DNA of 53,869 bases from Nitrosomonas sp. GTDB taxonomy: Bacteria; Pseudomonadota; Gammaproteobacteria; Burkholderiales; Nitrosomonadaceae. Under the pieces are notes generated by a model. That model was not told where the DNA came from and searched no databases. It saw nothing but the letters and a program-made list of their open reading frames with translations. Below, in pieces: positions 9,879 through 18,939 of the stretch. Positions within the stretch are counted from its first letter, which is position 1. Each line of letters begins with the position of its first letter. The stretch spans positions 1-53,869 of the forward strand of contig JAGNZK010000014.1 in assembly GCA_017984435.1 (NCBI GenBank), written 5' to 3'. The position numbers and the translations under genes were made by a program.

Positions 9879-11615
9879 TTAATTCCCCGCTTTATTTTTT
9901 ATAAAACGCTGCATGGTTTCAAGCAATACTTCGTTATCCGGATCTTTCTCTAAGGCAGATTGCCAGATGTTTCTGGCATCCTCTTTCGCGCCTTGCACCC
10001 ACAGCACTTCCCCCAAATGCGCTGCAATCTCCGGGTCAGGGCGGGCTGCAAAAGCCAGGTTTAAGTAATTGAGTCCATCAGAATAATTACCCATGCGATA
10101 ATATACCCAGCCCAAGCTATCCATAATATAAGGATCTTCCGGAGAAAGCTCGACCGCTCTTTTGATTAATTTCAGCGCTTCCGGTAATTGCGCACCGCGT
10201 TCAGCAAGACTATAGCCCAGCGCATTGTAAGCATGCGCATTATCAGGTTTAAGTTGTATCAGCTTGCGCAGATCCTGTTCAAGAATAGTAAACTTGCCCA
10301 GTTTATCCGCCGCCAAAGCACGATCATAAAGCAACTCGGGATAATCGGGCAGTTTCTTTAACCCATTGTCCAATAAATTAAAAACTTCCTGATGCGCTTT
10401 GGATTTTCGCAAAATTTGTGCTTCTGCCAATATCAACTGTGCTACCTGTTGATCATTGGCTACCGGTAGTTTGTGCAAATGTTCACGTGCTTCTTTTACA
10501 TAACCTTTCGATGCCAGTAAATCTGCGTAGCGTATTTGTGCGGGTAAATAACGTCCTCCGCTTTTTACCATTTGATAGGATTCCATCGCCATATCGGGAC
10601 GTTTTGTTTCCTCATAGATCTGAGCCAGATGAAAATGAACAGCATTCGGATCCTTATACCCCATGTCCAATGCTTTCTTGAAACTCGTTTCCGTGATGTC
10701 AAAATCCCCCATTTCTGTGGCTAACAATCCGATTGCCAGCATAATTTCCGGGTCTTCAGGATTCTTATCCAATAACAATTGCAATTGCTCTCGTGCTAAA
10801 TCAGTTTGATTGTCGTTGATCAATACCCGGGTATACGCAATTCTTACTTCATTGGCAGCAGGATGTTTTTTCAAATAATTGCCATAGAATTCGCTCGCGT
10901 CGGCATTGGAAATACGTTGTAATATCCTACCATTGTGAATGGCGGCGATTTCCCAATCGGGACGTAGCGCAAGCGCTCGCTGCATTTCTTCCAGCGCAAG
11001 CTGATGCTGATTGGCAAACCACGCTGCCTGGGAAATTGCAAAATGCACTTCCGGCAAATTCGCATAAGGTTGAGCGAGTTGCTGTACTAATTTCAATGTT
11101 GCCGCTTTATCGGGATTACGCGACAACAACTGATTAAGTTGCATAAATGTATTGCCGATGTCATCCTTTTCCGAAGCCAGTAATTTCTCTAAATGGGGTC
11201 GTGCCGCATCCAGTTTACCCAGACTGACCAACAGTGCCGCAATGGTTTGGCGGGCATCGATTGAATCCGGATCGAGCGCAATCCACATAATCGCAGCTTG
11301 CTCCGCTGCAAAAGGGTTTCCCGCATGCAAGGCAATTTCACTGGCACGTTTGGCAATTCGCGGATCGCGCGTTGTTCTTGCCAATTTGACATAGCGATTG
11401 ACCGCAATATCCAGATTACCTCGCTGTAAGGCAGTTTCACCCACCAAAAAATCAAATAAAATGGGAGCGGTCAGTTCCTGCTTAGGCAAATTAAGCTGAT
11501 TGACTTCTTCTTGCTCAGTGGATTCTCCTGTTTCTTCTACTCCTTCTTTAGTAGGAACCTGCGCACAAGCAGTAAATCCGAACAGTAGTAACACACATAG
11601 AATTTTAAATTTCAT
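9879..11615 (-). CDS. Tetratricopeptide-repeat lipoprotein
   Basis: This 578-residue exported lipoprotein begins MKFKILCVLLLFGFTAC, a short signal peptide ending in a lipobox with the acylated Cys at residue 17. The mature part is almost entirely TPR helices. Clear repeats are visible around DPEIMLAIGLLATEMGDF, NAHAYNALGYSLAERG and PYIMDSLGWVYYRMGNY. Proteins of this kind often lie upstream of lolB-ispE in betaproteobacteria, and they probably act as a scaffold in the outer-membrane or cell-envelope assembly zone. The exact role is not known. Here it is separated from lolB by the min operon. Confidence 0.85.
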   Translation of the reverse strand: MKFKILCVLLLFGFTACAQVPTKEGVEETGESTEQEEVNQLNLPKQELTAPILFDFLVGETALQRGNLDIAVNRYVKLARTTRDPRIAKRASEIALHAGNPFAAEQAAIMWIALDPDSIDARQTIAALLVSLGKLDAARPHLEKLLASEKDDIGNTFMQLNQLLSRNPDKAATLKLVQQLAQPYANLPEVHFAISQAAWFANQHQLALEEMQRALALRPDWEIAAIHNGRILQRISNADASEFYGNYLKKHPAANEVRIAYTRVLINDNQTDLAREQLQLLLDKNPEDPEIMLAIGLLATEMGDFDITETSFKKALDMGYKDPNAVHFHLAQIYEETKRPDMAMESYQMVKSGGRYLPAQIRYADLLASKGYVKEAREHLHKLPVANDQQVAQLILAEAQILRKSKAHQEVFNLLDNGLKKLPDYPELLYDRALAADKLGKFTILEQDLRKLIQLKPDNAHAYNALGYSLAERGAQLPEALKLIKRAVELSPEDPYIMDSLGWVYYRMGNYSDGLNYLNLAFAARPDPEIAAHLGEVLWVQGAKEDARNIWQSALEKDPDNEVLLETMQRFIKNKAGN

Positions 11616-11994
11616 GAAAAATCCAATTGTTTCTCAAATATAAGAAAAAGATATTGCCACTTCGCAAGATCTAAGATACCGATGAAGTTAAATAACTTAT
11701 ATCACTCTTCACTAAAAGTTTTCCTGTTTATTAGTAAAATCTTACATAGTTAATGCGCATATTCTACTTTTATACCGGCAATAAAGTGAATAAATAATTA
11801 TTTGCTAGTAGGTCTGTCGTATTTAAGCTAATACGGAAACAAAGCCAAAATTATGCGCAAAGATGCCATTGATTAATTTATGATAGGCAGAAAATACTGA
11901 GAATAGTATTAAATGATGAAAGTTCACAGTAATTTTATACCGCGATCAATCAACATACATTAGTCTATACTTCGCAATTATTGTCATCCGTCCA
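11616..11994. other. Intergenic region between divergent TPR lipoprotein and lnt genes
   Basis: This AT-rich stretch of about 380 bp must carry the promoters of both divergent genes. A small inverted repeat CGTATT-N6-AATACG is visible near 11818-11835. I see no RNA gene, no convincing coding frame and no strong ribosome-binding site ahead of the proposed TTG start of lnt. Confidence 0.5.
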
Positions 11995-13527
11995 TTGACT
12001 ACCTATCCGATCTTGGCTCGCTTGAAGAATCTTTACAGTATCAAACTGATCATCGTTTTTTTGCTGGGTATGTTAACTGTACTCGGCTTTGCGCCATTCT
12101 ATCTTTTCCCGGTACCAATCATAACGCTGGCCGTGCTGTTGGGATTTTGCCACAAAAGTCAAACGCCACTGCAAGCAACGTTCCTTGGATTTTGTTTTGG
12201 CATGGGATTATTCAGTGCAGGCGTCACCTGGATCTATGTCAGTCTGCATGATTTTGGCGCCATGCCAATGCCCATCGCGGTGATTGCGCTGATCATACTC
12301 TGCGCTTACTTGTCCCTGTTTCCTGCTCTCAGTGCTTGGCTATTAGCCAAGTTTCGCCTGGCATCACCGCTTATCTGGGCAGCGGTCGCCGCTGCACTAT
12401 GGATGCTGTTTGAATGGCTGCGCGGTTATCTGTTTACCGGCTTCCCGTGGTTAGCGCTGGGTTATTCACAGGCACCGTTTAGTCCATTGGCGGGCTTTGC
12501 GCCAATCGTCGGTGTTTATGGTATTTCACTGATTATGGTCTTCAGCGCTGCGCTGCTTTTCTTTTGGATTGACAGAGGGATCAGAGAATGGCGCTATGGA
12601 TTAGCATTTGTTCTGATTTGGCTCGGCGGTTTCGGCTTGCAGGCAATTGAGTGGGTAAAGCCGGAGGGAGAACCGGTCACGGTGAGTCTGCTGCAAGGCA
12701 ATATCGCGCAAGATCTGAAATGGCGTGAAGATCATCTCGAGCATTCCATGGAAACGTATGCCAAATTGATTCTGGAAAGTGATAGCCGCCTGATTGTGAC
12801 ACCGGAAATTTCCATTCCGCTTTTCAGTGATGTCATGCCGAAATCCTATTTGTCCCATATTGCCGCCCATGCCAGAAACAATGGTGGCGACGTTCTCATC
12901 GGCCTGGCTGAGCGAACAGTCAATGGCAGTGACGACTATTACAACACCATGTTCAGTTATGGTTCCGCGTCGCCGCAGCGCTACCGCAAACACCACCTGG
13001 TGCCTTTTGGCGAATTTATTCCGTTGAAACCCATCTTTGGCTGGGTGATTCAGGTGTTGCAAATTCCGTTATCCGATTTTTCGCGCGGCAGCTTGGATCA
13101 GCAACCAATGGATCTGGCGGGACAACGGGTTGCCATCAATATCTGCTACGAAGATGTATTTGGTGAAGAAATTATTTATCAATTGCCACAAGCAACGATG
13201 CTGGTAAATGTCAGCAATGATGCCTGGTTCGGACGCTCGATCGGACCGCAGCAACATCTGCAGATTTCGCAAATGCGCGCATTGGAAACCGGACGCTATA
13301 TGCTGCGCGCCACCAATACCGGTGTGACGGCGATTATCGACGAACGCGGCAGGGTGCTGCAAACCATCGAAATTTTTACTACCGCAGCGCTGCACGGTGT
13401 AGCACAAGGTTTCAGCGGCGCGACACCGTATGTACGTGCCGGTAATTATCCGGTGCTTGGGTTGGCCGGTTTGCTATTATGCATGGGATTGCTATCCGCC
13501 TTTCGCGCTGCACGTAAAACCCTGTAA
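11995..13527 (+). CDS. lnt: Apolipoprotein N-acyltransferase
   Basis: Lnt adds the third acyl chain to the N-terminal Cys of lipoproteins at the periplasmic face of the inner membrane. The 510-residue protein has about six N-terminal membrane helices, then a nitrilase domain, then a C-terminal helix. The catalytic triad is visible: Glu271 in TPEISIP, Lys332 in RYRKHHLVPFGEF and Cys384 in INICYEDVFG. The length matches E. coli Lnt (512). The start is uncertain: I use a TTG at 11995 because it gives the expected N-terminal helices, but no ribosome-binding site precedes it. Confidence 0.95.
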   Translation: MTTYPILARLKNLYSIKLIIVFLLGMLTVLGFAPFYLFPVPIITLAVLLGFCHKSQTPLQATFLGFCFGMGLFSAGVTWIYVSLHDFGAMPMPIAVIALIILCAYLSLFPALSAWLLAKFRLASPLIWAAVAAALWMLFEWLRGYLFTGFPWLALGYSQAPFSPLAGFAPIVGVYGISLIMVFSAALLFFWIDRGIREWRYGLAFVLIWLGGFGLQAIEWVKPEGEPVTVSLLQGNIAQDLKWREDHLEHSMETYAKLILESDSRLIVTPEISIPLFSDVMPKSYLSHIAAHARNNGGDVLIGLAERTVNGSDDYYNTMFSYGSASPQRYRKHHLVPFGEFIPLKPIFGWVIQVLQIPLSDFSRGSLDQQPMDLAGQRVAINICYEDVFGEEIIYQLPQATMLVNVSNDAWFGRSIGPQQHLQISQMRALETGRYMLRATNTGVTAIIDERGRVLQTIEIFTTAALHGVAQGFSGATPYVRAGNYPVLGLAGLLLCMGLLSAFRAARKTL

Positions 13528-13570
13528 AATCCGATTTACTTTTATTTTACTGGTCTGATTCAGATTTTTC

Positions 13571-14497
13571 ATGTCAATACTTACATTTCAGGAAATTATC
13601 TTTACGTTGCAACGTTATTGGGACAAGCAAGGGTGCGCGATCTTGCAGCCTTATGACATGGAAGTGGGCGCAGGAACCAGCCATACCGCCACTTTCCTGC
13701 GCGCCATCGGTCCCGAGCCGTGGAAAGCGGCGTATGTGCAACCATCACGCCGACCTAAAGACGGCCGCTATGGCGACAACCCCAATCGCTTGCAGCATTA
13801 TTATCAGTTCCAAGTAGTGCTCAAACCGGCACCAAAAAATATTCTGGATTTGTATTTCGATTCGCTGCGCGAACTGGGATTTGATTTAACGCAGAATGAC
13901 GTGCGCCTGGTCGAGGACGATTGGGAGAATCCCACGCTGGGCGCTTGGGGGTTAGGCTGGGAAACCTGGCTCAATGGCATGGAAGTCACGCAATTCACTT
14001 ATTTCCAGCAGGTCGGCGGCATTAATTGCAAACCGATTACCGGAGAAATCACCTACGGACTCGAGCGCTTGGCGATGTATTTGCAAGGCGTTGAAAGCGT
14101 GTTTGATCTGGTTTGGACCAAAGGCTTGACTTACCGTGATGTATACCATCAAAACGAAGTCGAGCAATCGAAGTATAACTTTGAGCAAAGCGACACCGAA
14201 TTTCTGTTTCTGGCGTTTGGTAAACACGAAGCGCAAGCCAATCATCTCATCGAGAAACAATTGGCACTGCCTGCTTACGAGCAAGTATTAAAAGCGGCAC
14301 ATACGTTTAATCTGCTGGATGCGCGCGGCGCCATTTCAGTGACTGAACGCGCCGCATACATCGGCCGCATCCGCAATCTGTCGCGGCAAGTCGCCAAGGC
14401 TTATTACGTCAGTCGCGAAAGCCTGGATCCGCCATTCCCACTGGCACCGCGTGAATGGATTGCGCAAATGCCGGATGTCGCGAAACCCGCATCATGA
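13571..14497 (+). CDS. glyQ: Glycyl-tRNA synthetase alpha subunit
   Basis: GlyQ is the catalytic class II half of the bacterial alpha2beta2 glycyl-tRNA synthetase. The 308-residue protein opens with [20 protein letters not shown] and continues with [19 protein letters not shown] and the [16 protein letters not shown] motif, all typical of the family. The length is normal. It overlaps glyS by 4 bp (ATGA), so the subunits are translationally coupled. It starts 43 bp after lnt and may share its transcript. Confidence 0.98.
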   Translation: MSILTFQEIIFTLQRYWDKQGCAILQPYDMEVGAGTSHTATFLRAIGPEPWKAAYVQPSRRPKDGRYGDNPNRLQHYYQFQVVLKPAPKNILDLYFDSLRELGFDLTQNDVRLVEDDWENPTLGAWGLGWETWLNGMEVTQFTYFQQVGGINCKPITGEITYGLERLAMYLQGVESVFDLVWTKGLTYRDVYHQNEVEQSKYNFEQSDTEFLFLAFGKHEAQANHLIEKQLALPAYEQVLKAAHTFNLLDARGAISVTERAAYIGRIRNLSRQVAKAYYVSRESLDPPFPLAPREWIAQMPDVAKPAS

Positions 14498-16704
14498 CCA
14501 AAAATCTACTCGTTGAATTGTTGGTCGAAGAGTTGCCACCCAAGTCACTGAAGCAGCTGGGCAACAGCTTTGCGGAATTATTGGCTGCCGGCTTGAAAGC
14601 GCAAGATCTTTTGGCAGTGGATGCGCAGGTTACCGCGTATGCCTCACCGCGGCGTCTGGCGGTGCATATTACCCATGTGTCAGCACAGGCAGTCGATAAA
14701 GCGGTCACGCAGAAATTGATGCCGGTCGCGGTCGGCTTGGATGCGCAAGGTCAAGCAACACCGCCGTTATTGAAAAAACTGGCGAGTTTGGGGGCGGATG
14801 ATTCGGTCGTGCCGCAGCTCAAACGCATGATGGAAGGTAAAACGGAAACATTGTTTTGGGATAGTACGGCTAAAGGCACGCCATTGATCGATGGTCTGCA
14901 AAAAGCCTTGCAGGAAGCCATCAGCAAATTACCGATTCCCAAAGTGATGACGTACCAACTGGTGGATGGCTGGAGCAGCGTTAACTTTGTACGTCCTGTG
15001 CATACATTGATCGCATTGCATGGTACGGACATCGTTCCGGTGAATATTTTGGGCTTGCAAGCCGGACGTGAAACGCAAGGACATCGCTTTGAAGCCAAAG
15101 TAAATCCCATCGTGGTGCATAATGCGGATAGCTATGTACAACAACTGCTGACTGAAGGTGTCGTTATCGCCGGTTTTGCCGAGCGCCGCACAGAAATCGC
15201 GCACCAGCTCGCTGTCGCCGCCGCGCAGGAAAATCTCACGCCGATTGACGATGATGCATTATTGGACGAAGTCACCGCATTGGTCGAGCACCCTAACGTT
15301 TTGGTTGGTAAATTTTCTGCGGAATTTCTGCAAGTGCCGCAGGAATGCTTAATTCTGACCATGAAAGCCAATCAAAAATATTTTCCGTTACTGGATGCAC
15401 AAGGAAAACTGTCTAACAAGTTTCTGCTGGTTTCCAACATCCGGCCAACTGATCCTGGTCTCGTAGTTACCGGAAACGAGCGCGTGGTGCGTTCACGTCT
15501 GGCCGATGCCAAGTTTTTCTTTGACCAGGATCGCAAAGAAACACTGGCGTCACGCGTGCTTGAGCTAAAAAAAGTGGTTTATCACAATAAACTGGGATCG
15601 CAGGATCTGCGCATGCGATATGTTCGCACCATCGCACAAATGATCGGACAGCAACTTGGCGGTGCTGCGCTGGCTGCTCAGGCTGCTGAAGCCGCTACGC
15701 TGGCAAAAGCGGATCTGCTGACCGGCATGGTTGGTGAATTCCCGGAACTGCAAGGCATTATGGGGCGCTATTATGCGCAGCATGAGGGGTTGAGCGACGA
15801 TATTGCATTCGCGATTGAAGACCATTACAAACCGCGCTTTGCCGGTGACGAACTGCCACGTAACCTGGTGGGTGTTTGTCTGGCACTGGCGGACAAACTA
15901 GAAACATTAGTGAACATGTTCAGGATTGGCGAATTACCGACTGGTGACAGAGATCCCTTTGCATTACGCCGCCATGCCTTAGGAGTTATTCGCATATTAA
16001 TTGAGAAAAATCTGTCACTCAAGTTAGATAAATTAGTTCAACAGGTAGTCGAATTAATCGAAAATGAAGACATTCCCAAGCAGCAATTTAAGCAAAACTC
16101 TAATCAAACAAAAGGACCTGGAAAAACCACTTCAATCCTTACGTTTAAGGATTTTATAAAGATCAATTCACGTCAAGTGCCAGAAGAATCACGTGAGCAA
16201 TTGCAGAGTTTTATTTATGAACGCCTCGCAGGCAGTTTACGCGAACAAGGCTACACCGCCCAGGAAGTCGATGCCGTGCTCAGTTTGAATCCACAACATT
16301 TAAGTGACATTCCCAAGCGACTTGCCGCTGTGCGTGCTTTTGCGGCACTACCCGAAGCGGCCAGCCTTGCGGCTGCGAACAAGCGGGTGGGCAATATTCT
16401 TATAAAATCAGCAGTGGTCTCCAACGCCGAAGTCGATCTAGACCTTTTGCCGGAACAATCTGAGCAAGCGCTATACAAAGCACTTGACGATCTGCTGTCG
16501 CAAACTGAGGAAACCTTCGCTAATGGTGATTACACTTCTTTATTGCAAATCCTCGCCAAGCTCAAATCGCCGATCGATAACTTTTTTGATCACGTGATGG
16601 TGAATGTCGACAATGAAAAACTGCGCAATAACCGCCTTGCCTTATTGAAACAGCTTCAGCAAACGATGAACCGCATAGCCGATCTTTCAAAACTGGCAAA
16701 TTGA
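14494..16704 (+). CDS. glyS: Glycyl-tRNA synthetase beta subunit
   Basis: GlyS carries tRNA-binding and HD-like domains of the heterotetrameric enzyme. The start at 14494 overlaps the glyQ stop and gives the normal N terminus [15 protein letters not shown]; an earlier in-frame ATG inside glyQ is rejected. Conserved motifs include [11 protein letters not shown], the [12 protein letters not shown] region and [15 protein letters not shown]. The protein has 736 residues, slightly longer than usual. The excess comes from a polar stretch at about residues 520-560 rich in Lys, Gln and Asn, with more AT-rich codons than its surroundings; it looks like a lineage-specific insertion between two helical domains. 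Confidence 0.97.
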   Translation: MTKNLLVELLVEELPPKSLKQLGNSFAELLAAGLKAQDLLAVDAQVTAYASPRRLAVHITHVSAQAVDKAVTQKLMPVAVGLDAQGQATPPLLKKLASLGADDSVVPQLKRMMEGKTETLFWDSTAKGTPLIDGLQKALQEAISKLPIPKVMTYQLVDGWSSVNFVRPVHTLIALHGTDIVPVNILGLQAGRETQGHRFEAKVNPIVVHNADSYVQQLLTEGVVIAGFAERRTEIAHQLAVAAAQENLTPIDDDALLDEVTALVEHPNVLVGKFSAEFLQVPQECLILTMKANQKYFPLLDAQGKLSNKFLLVSNIRPTDPGLVVTGNERVVRSRLADAKFFFDQDRKETLASRVLELKKVVYHNKLGSQDLRMRYVRTIAQMIGQQLGGAALAAQAAEAATLAKADLLTGMVGEFPELQGIMGRYYAQHEGLSDDIAFAIEDHYKPRFAGDELPRNLVGVCLALADKLETLVNMFRIGELPTGDRDPFALRRHALGVIRILIEKNLSLKLDKLVQQVVELIENEDIPKQQFKQNSNQTKGPGKTTSILTFKDFIKINSRQVPEESREQLQSFIYERLAGSLREQGYTAQEVDAVLSLNPQHLSDIPKRLAAVRAFAALPEAASLAAANKRVGNILIKSAVVSNAEVDLDLLPEQSEQALYKALDDLLSQTEETFANGDYTSLLQILAKLKSPIDNFFDHVMVNVDNEKLRNNRLALLKQLQQTMNRIADLSKLAN

Positions 16705-16705
16705 T

Positions 16706-17245
16706 ATGAAACTGATCATTCTCGACCAAGCCGGTGTTATTAGCCAGAGTAGCGATACGCTGATCAAAACACCGGATGAATGGATACCGCTTCCGGGCAG
16801 CTTGGAAGCGATTGCCCGTCTGACGCATTCCGGTTATCGCGTGGTCATCGCCAGCAATCAGTCGGGTATCGGGCGTGGGTTAATTGACATGGTCACCTAC
16901 AACGCCATCAATGACAAAATGCACAAGGCGGTCAATCAGGCAGGCGGGCGGATTGATGCCATATTTTTCTGTCCGCATACCAACGCGGATAAATGTTCCT
17001 GCCGCAAACCGGCAACCGGTTTGTTCGATGAGATCACGCAGCGCTATGGCGTGAATCTAAAGAATGTTCCGGCCATCGGTGACTCATTAAAGGATTTGCA
17101 AGCCGCTGCGGCAGCCGGTGCAATACCGGTTTTGGTGTTAACCGGTAAAGGACATGTTACGCGGACTAAAGAAGAAATGCCCGCTAACACACAGATTTTC
17201 GATAATCTGACGCTGGCGGTCGATGCCTTGGTTGGACAAGCATGA
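16706..17245 (+). CDS. gmhB: HAD-family GmhB-like heptose bisphosphate phosphatase with altered catalytic motif
   Basis: GmhB removes the 7-phosphate of D-glycero-D-manno-heptose 1,7-bisphosphate for LPS core synthesis. Length (179 residues) and order of motifs fit: IASNQSGIGRG (motif II), the zinc-loop cysteines and His in CPHTNADKCSC, RKPATGLF (motif III Lys) and IGDSLKDLQAA (motif IV). Motif I is unusual. The family has DxDGVIN, where the second Asp is the general acid/base, but here the codons GAC CAA GCC GGT give DQAGVIS. The nucleophile Asp7 is kept and the second Asp is Ala9, so activity may be weak or absent. The gene starts right after glyS and overlaps plsC by 4 bp, the usual betaproteobacterial glyQS-gmhB-plsC order. 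Confidence 0.85.
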   Translation: MKLIILDQAGVISQSSDTLIKTPDEWIPLPGSLEAIARLTHSGYRVVIASNQSGIGRGLIDMVTYNAINDKMHKAVNQAGGRIDAIFFCPHTNADKCSCRKPATGLFDEITQRYGVNLKNVPAIGDSLKDLQAAAAAGAIPVLVLTGKGHVTRTKEEMPANTQIFDNLTLAVDALVGQA

Positions 17246-17973
17246 TATCGACAGTTTTACGCTCAACACTGTACATGTTGCTGCAAATTATCATTACGCC
17301 ACCGTATGCGTTGGTGACACTAGCGTGTTTTCCTTTATCACCACATAACCGTTATCGCGTAACTTCCAGTTGGACACGGATCATGTTGTTTCTGCTGCAT
17401 AATCTGTGTGGCATCCGCTATCGAATCCTCGGTGCGGAGAATATCCCGAAAACCCCGAGTATCGTGCTCTCCAAACATCAATCCGCATGGGAAACGCTGG
17501 CTTTCCAGAAGATCTTTCCACCGCAGGTGTGGGTGCTTAAAAAGGAACTATTGCGCATCCCGTTTTTTGGTTGGGGATTGGCGATGACCAGCCCGATTGC
17601 GATCGACAGAAAATCGGGTAAGAAAGCCTTGGAACAGATTGTTGAACAAGGCAAGGACCGCTTGCAGCAAGGCTTTTGGATCGTGATATTTCCTGAAGGC
17701 ACACGTATTCCACCGGGGCAGCGCGGCAAGTACCGCATCGGCGGGGCATGGCTGGCAACTCACACCAGCGTACCCGTAGTACCCGTCGCGCATAATGCCG
17801 GCGAATTGTGGGGGAGAAATTCTTTCGTCAAACACCCCGGCACCATCACCGTCAGCATCGGCGAACCGATCGACCCAACCGGCATGGAAGCAGGCGAATT
17901 GAACGCGAAAGTGGAAGCCTGGATCGAGGATGAAATGCTGCGCATCAGTCAACAAAACCAGCAAAAAACATAA
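17242..17973 (+). CDS. plsC: 1-acyl-sn-glycerol-3-phosphate acyltransferase
   Basis: PlsC acylates lysophosphatidic acid to phosphatidic acid at the inner membrane. The 243-residue protein has an N-terminal membrane segment. The acyltransferase motif I is KHQSAWET, so the usual HX4D is HX4E; I recall this as common in betaproteobacterial members and do not read it as a defect. The motifs FPEGTRIPPGQ and VPVVPVAHNAGELW follow. Its ATG overlaps the gmhB stop, so translation is coupled, and a GTG-started metallopeptidase gene follows 2 bp later. Confidence 0.93.
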   Translation: MISTVLRSTLYMLLQIIITPPYALVTLACFPLSPHNRYRVTSSWTRIMLFLLHNLCGIRYRILGAENIPKTPSIVLSKHQSAWETLAFQKIFPPQVWVLKKELLRIPFFGWGLAMTSPIAIDRKSGKKALEQIVEQGKDRLQQGFWIVIFPEGTRIPPGQRGKYRIGGAWLATHTSVPVVPVAHNAGELWGRNSFVKHPGTITVSIGEPIDPTGMEAGELNAKVEAWIEDEMLRISQQNQQKT

Positions 17974-17975
17974 CA

Positions 17976-18677
17976 GTGCTTGTGCAAACTACGCTGAACG
18001 GCCGTGAGATCTCTTACACGCTGAAGCGATGTAAGCGCAAATCGATTGGTTTAAAAATTGACAGCGATGGCCTGAGCATCAGTGTGCCATTACAAACCGC
18101 GCTCCCCCATGTTGAAACTATCCTGCAGGAAAAAGCGGATTGGATCACCCAAAAACTCAAGCATTGGAGCAGCAAGAAAAATCTCATACTAACCTGGACT
18201 GCTGATGCGACCTATCCACTACTTGGTGAACCCTGGCAGATCGCCATGAAACCATCGGGTGAAATACAAATGATGCGGCAATCCGCTCAAGAAACTGAAA
18301 ACACATCAGATTTAAAACAATTAATACCCGCATTAACTCCGCAGCAAATAGAAAAATTTGTAATGGCCTGGTACACCCAACAAGCCATCACCTATTTTAA
18401 GCAGCGTATCACCGTGTATGCGCAAAAATTAAATGTGCGCATACCCCCATTCCGCCTGTCACGTGCCAAAACCCGCTGGGGCAGTTGCAACAGCCACGGC
18501 GTGATTCACCTAAACTGGCGTTTGATCCAGATGCCGGTGCATCTGGTGGACTATGTCGTGGTTCATGAACTGTCGCATCTGATTGAAATGAATCATTCGC
18601 CTGTGTTCTGGAAATTGGTGGGGAGTGTTTATCCTGATTATTTGATGGCGCGTAAGGAGCTCAAGGAGTATGGGTAA
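17976..18677 (+). CDS. YgjP-type zinc metallopeptidase-like protein (DUF45)
   Basis: The 233-residue protein belongs to the YgjP/WLM-like group of metallopeptidases. The zinc motif HELSH in VVHELSHLIEMNHSPVFW, with the third ligand region NHSPxFW, is intact, as is the preceding SRAKTRWGSCNSHGVIHLNWRL signature. The N-terminal half is the beta-rich part with KRKSIGLKI. The cellular substrate of this family is not established. The start is a GTG at 17976, 2 bp after plsC; a second GTG two codons later is an alternative. It is the last gene of the glyQ-to-plsC run. Confidence 0.88.
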   Translation: MLVQTTLNGREISYTLKRCKRKSIGLKIDSDGLSISVPLQTALPHVETILQEKADWITQKLKHWSSKKNLILTWTADATYPLLGEPWQIAMKPSGEIQMMRQSAQETENTSDLKQLIPALTPQQIEKFVMAWYTQQAITYFKQRITVYAQKLNVRIPPFRLSRAKTRWGSCNSHGVIHLNWRLIQMPVHLVDYVVVHELSHLIEMNHSPVFWKLVGSVYPDYLMARKELKEYG

Positions 18678-18873
18678 AGTGAGTTGTAAAAATCCTCTTT
18701 GCCAATTTTAACAAGGCAAAAGGAAATAAAAGTGTTGAAAAAATAAATAGAACCCTTTGCAAGAGGGCTCGGTATGTTTAAATATTAGGATATGGGATGG
18801 CAAGTATTGATGCATTAATTTTGCTGGAGTATGGTATCGTTTAACAATGAAATAACTAAAAAAGGAAGCAGAA

Positions 18874-18939
18874 ATGTCCAATGTATGCCCTAATCCTGAA
18901 GGCTACACAATCTGTTTACGGAAACCAGATGATGAATAA
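18874..18939 (+). CDS. Possible 21-codon leader ORF ahead of the flavin oxidoreductase
   Basis: An ATG at 18874 preceded by AAAGGAAGCAG opens a 21-residue frame, MSNVCPNPEGYTICLRKPDDE. Its last codons overlap the start of the oxidoreductase (ATGATGAATAA), in a different frame. The good ribosome-binding site belongs to this short frame, while the oxidoreductase start itself has only a weak one, which suggests translational coupling. It could instead be a chance frame or the relic of a frameshifted N terminus. Confidence 0.35.
   Translation: MSNVCPNPEGYTICLRKPDDE

Noticed and set aside
17242-17973. PlsC inactivated because HX4D reads HX4E
   Set aside because: The Glu variant is, to my knowledge, usual in betaproteobacterial members and the other motifs are intact.
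18689-18718. Terminator after the YgjP-type gene
   Set aside because: An inverted repeat (TTTGCC and GGCAAA) exists, but there is no T run on the plus strand; it would fit only minus-strand transcription, where there is no gene.
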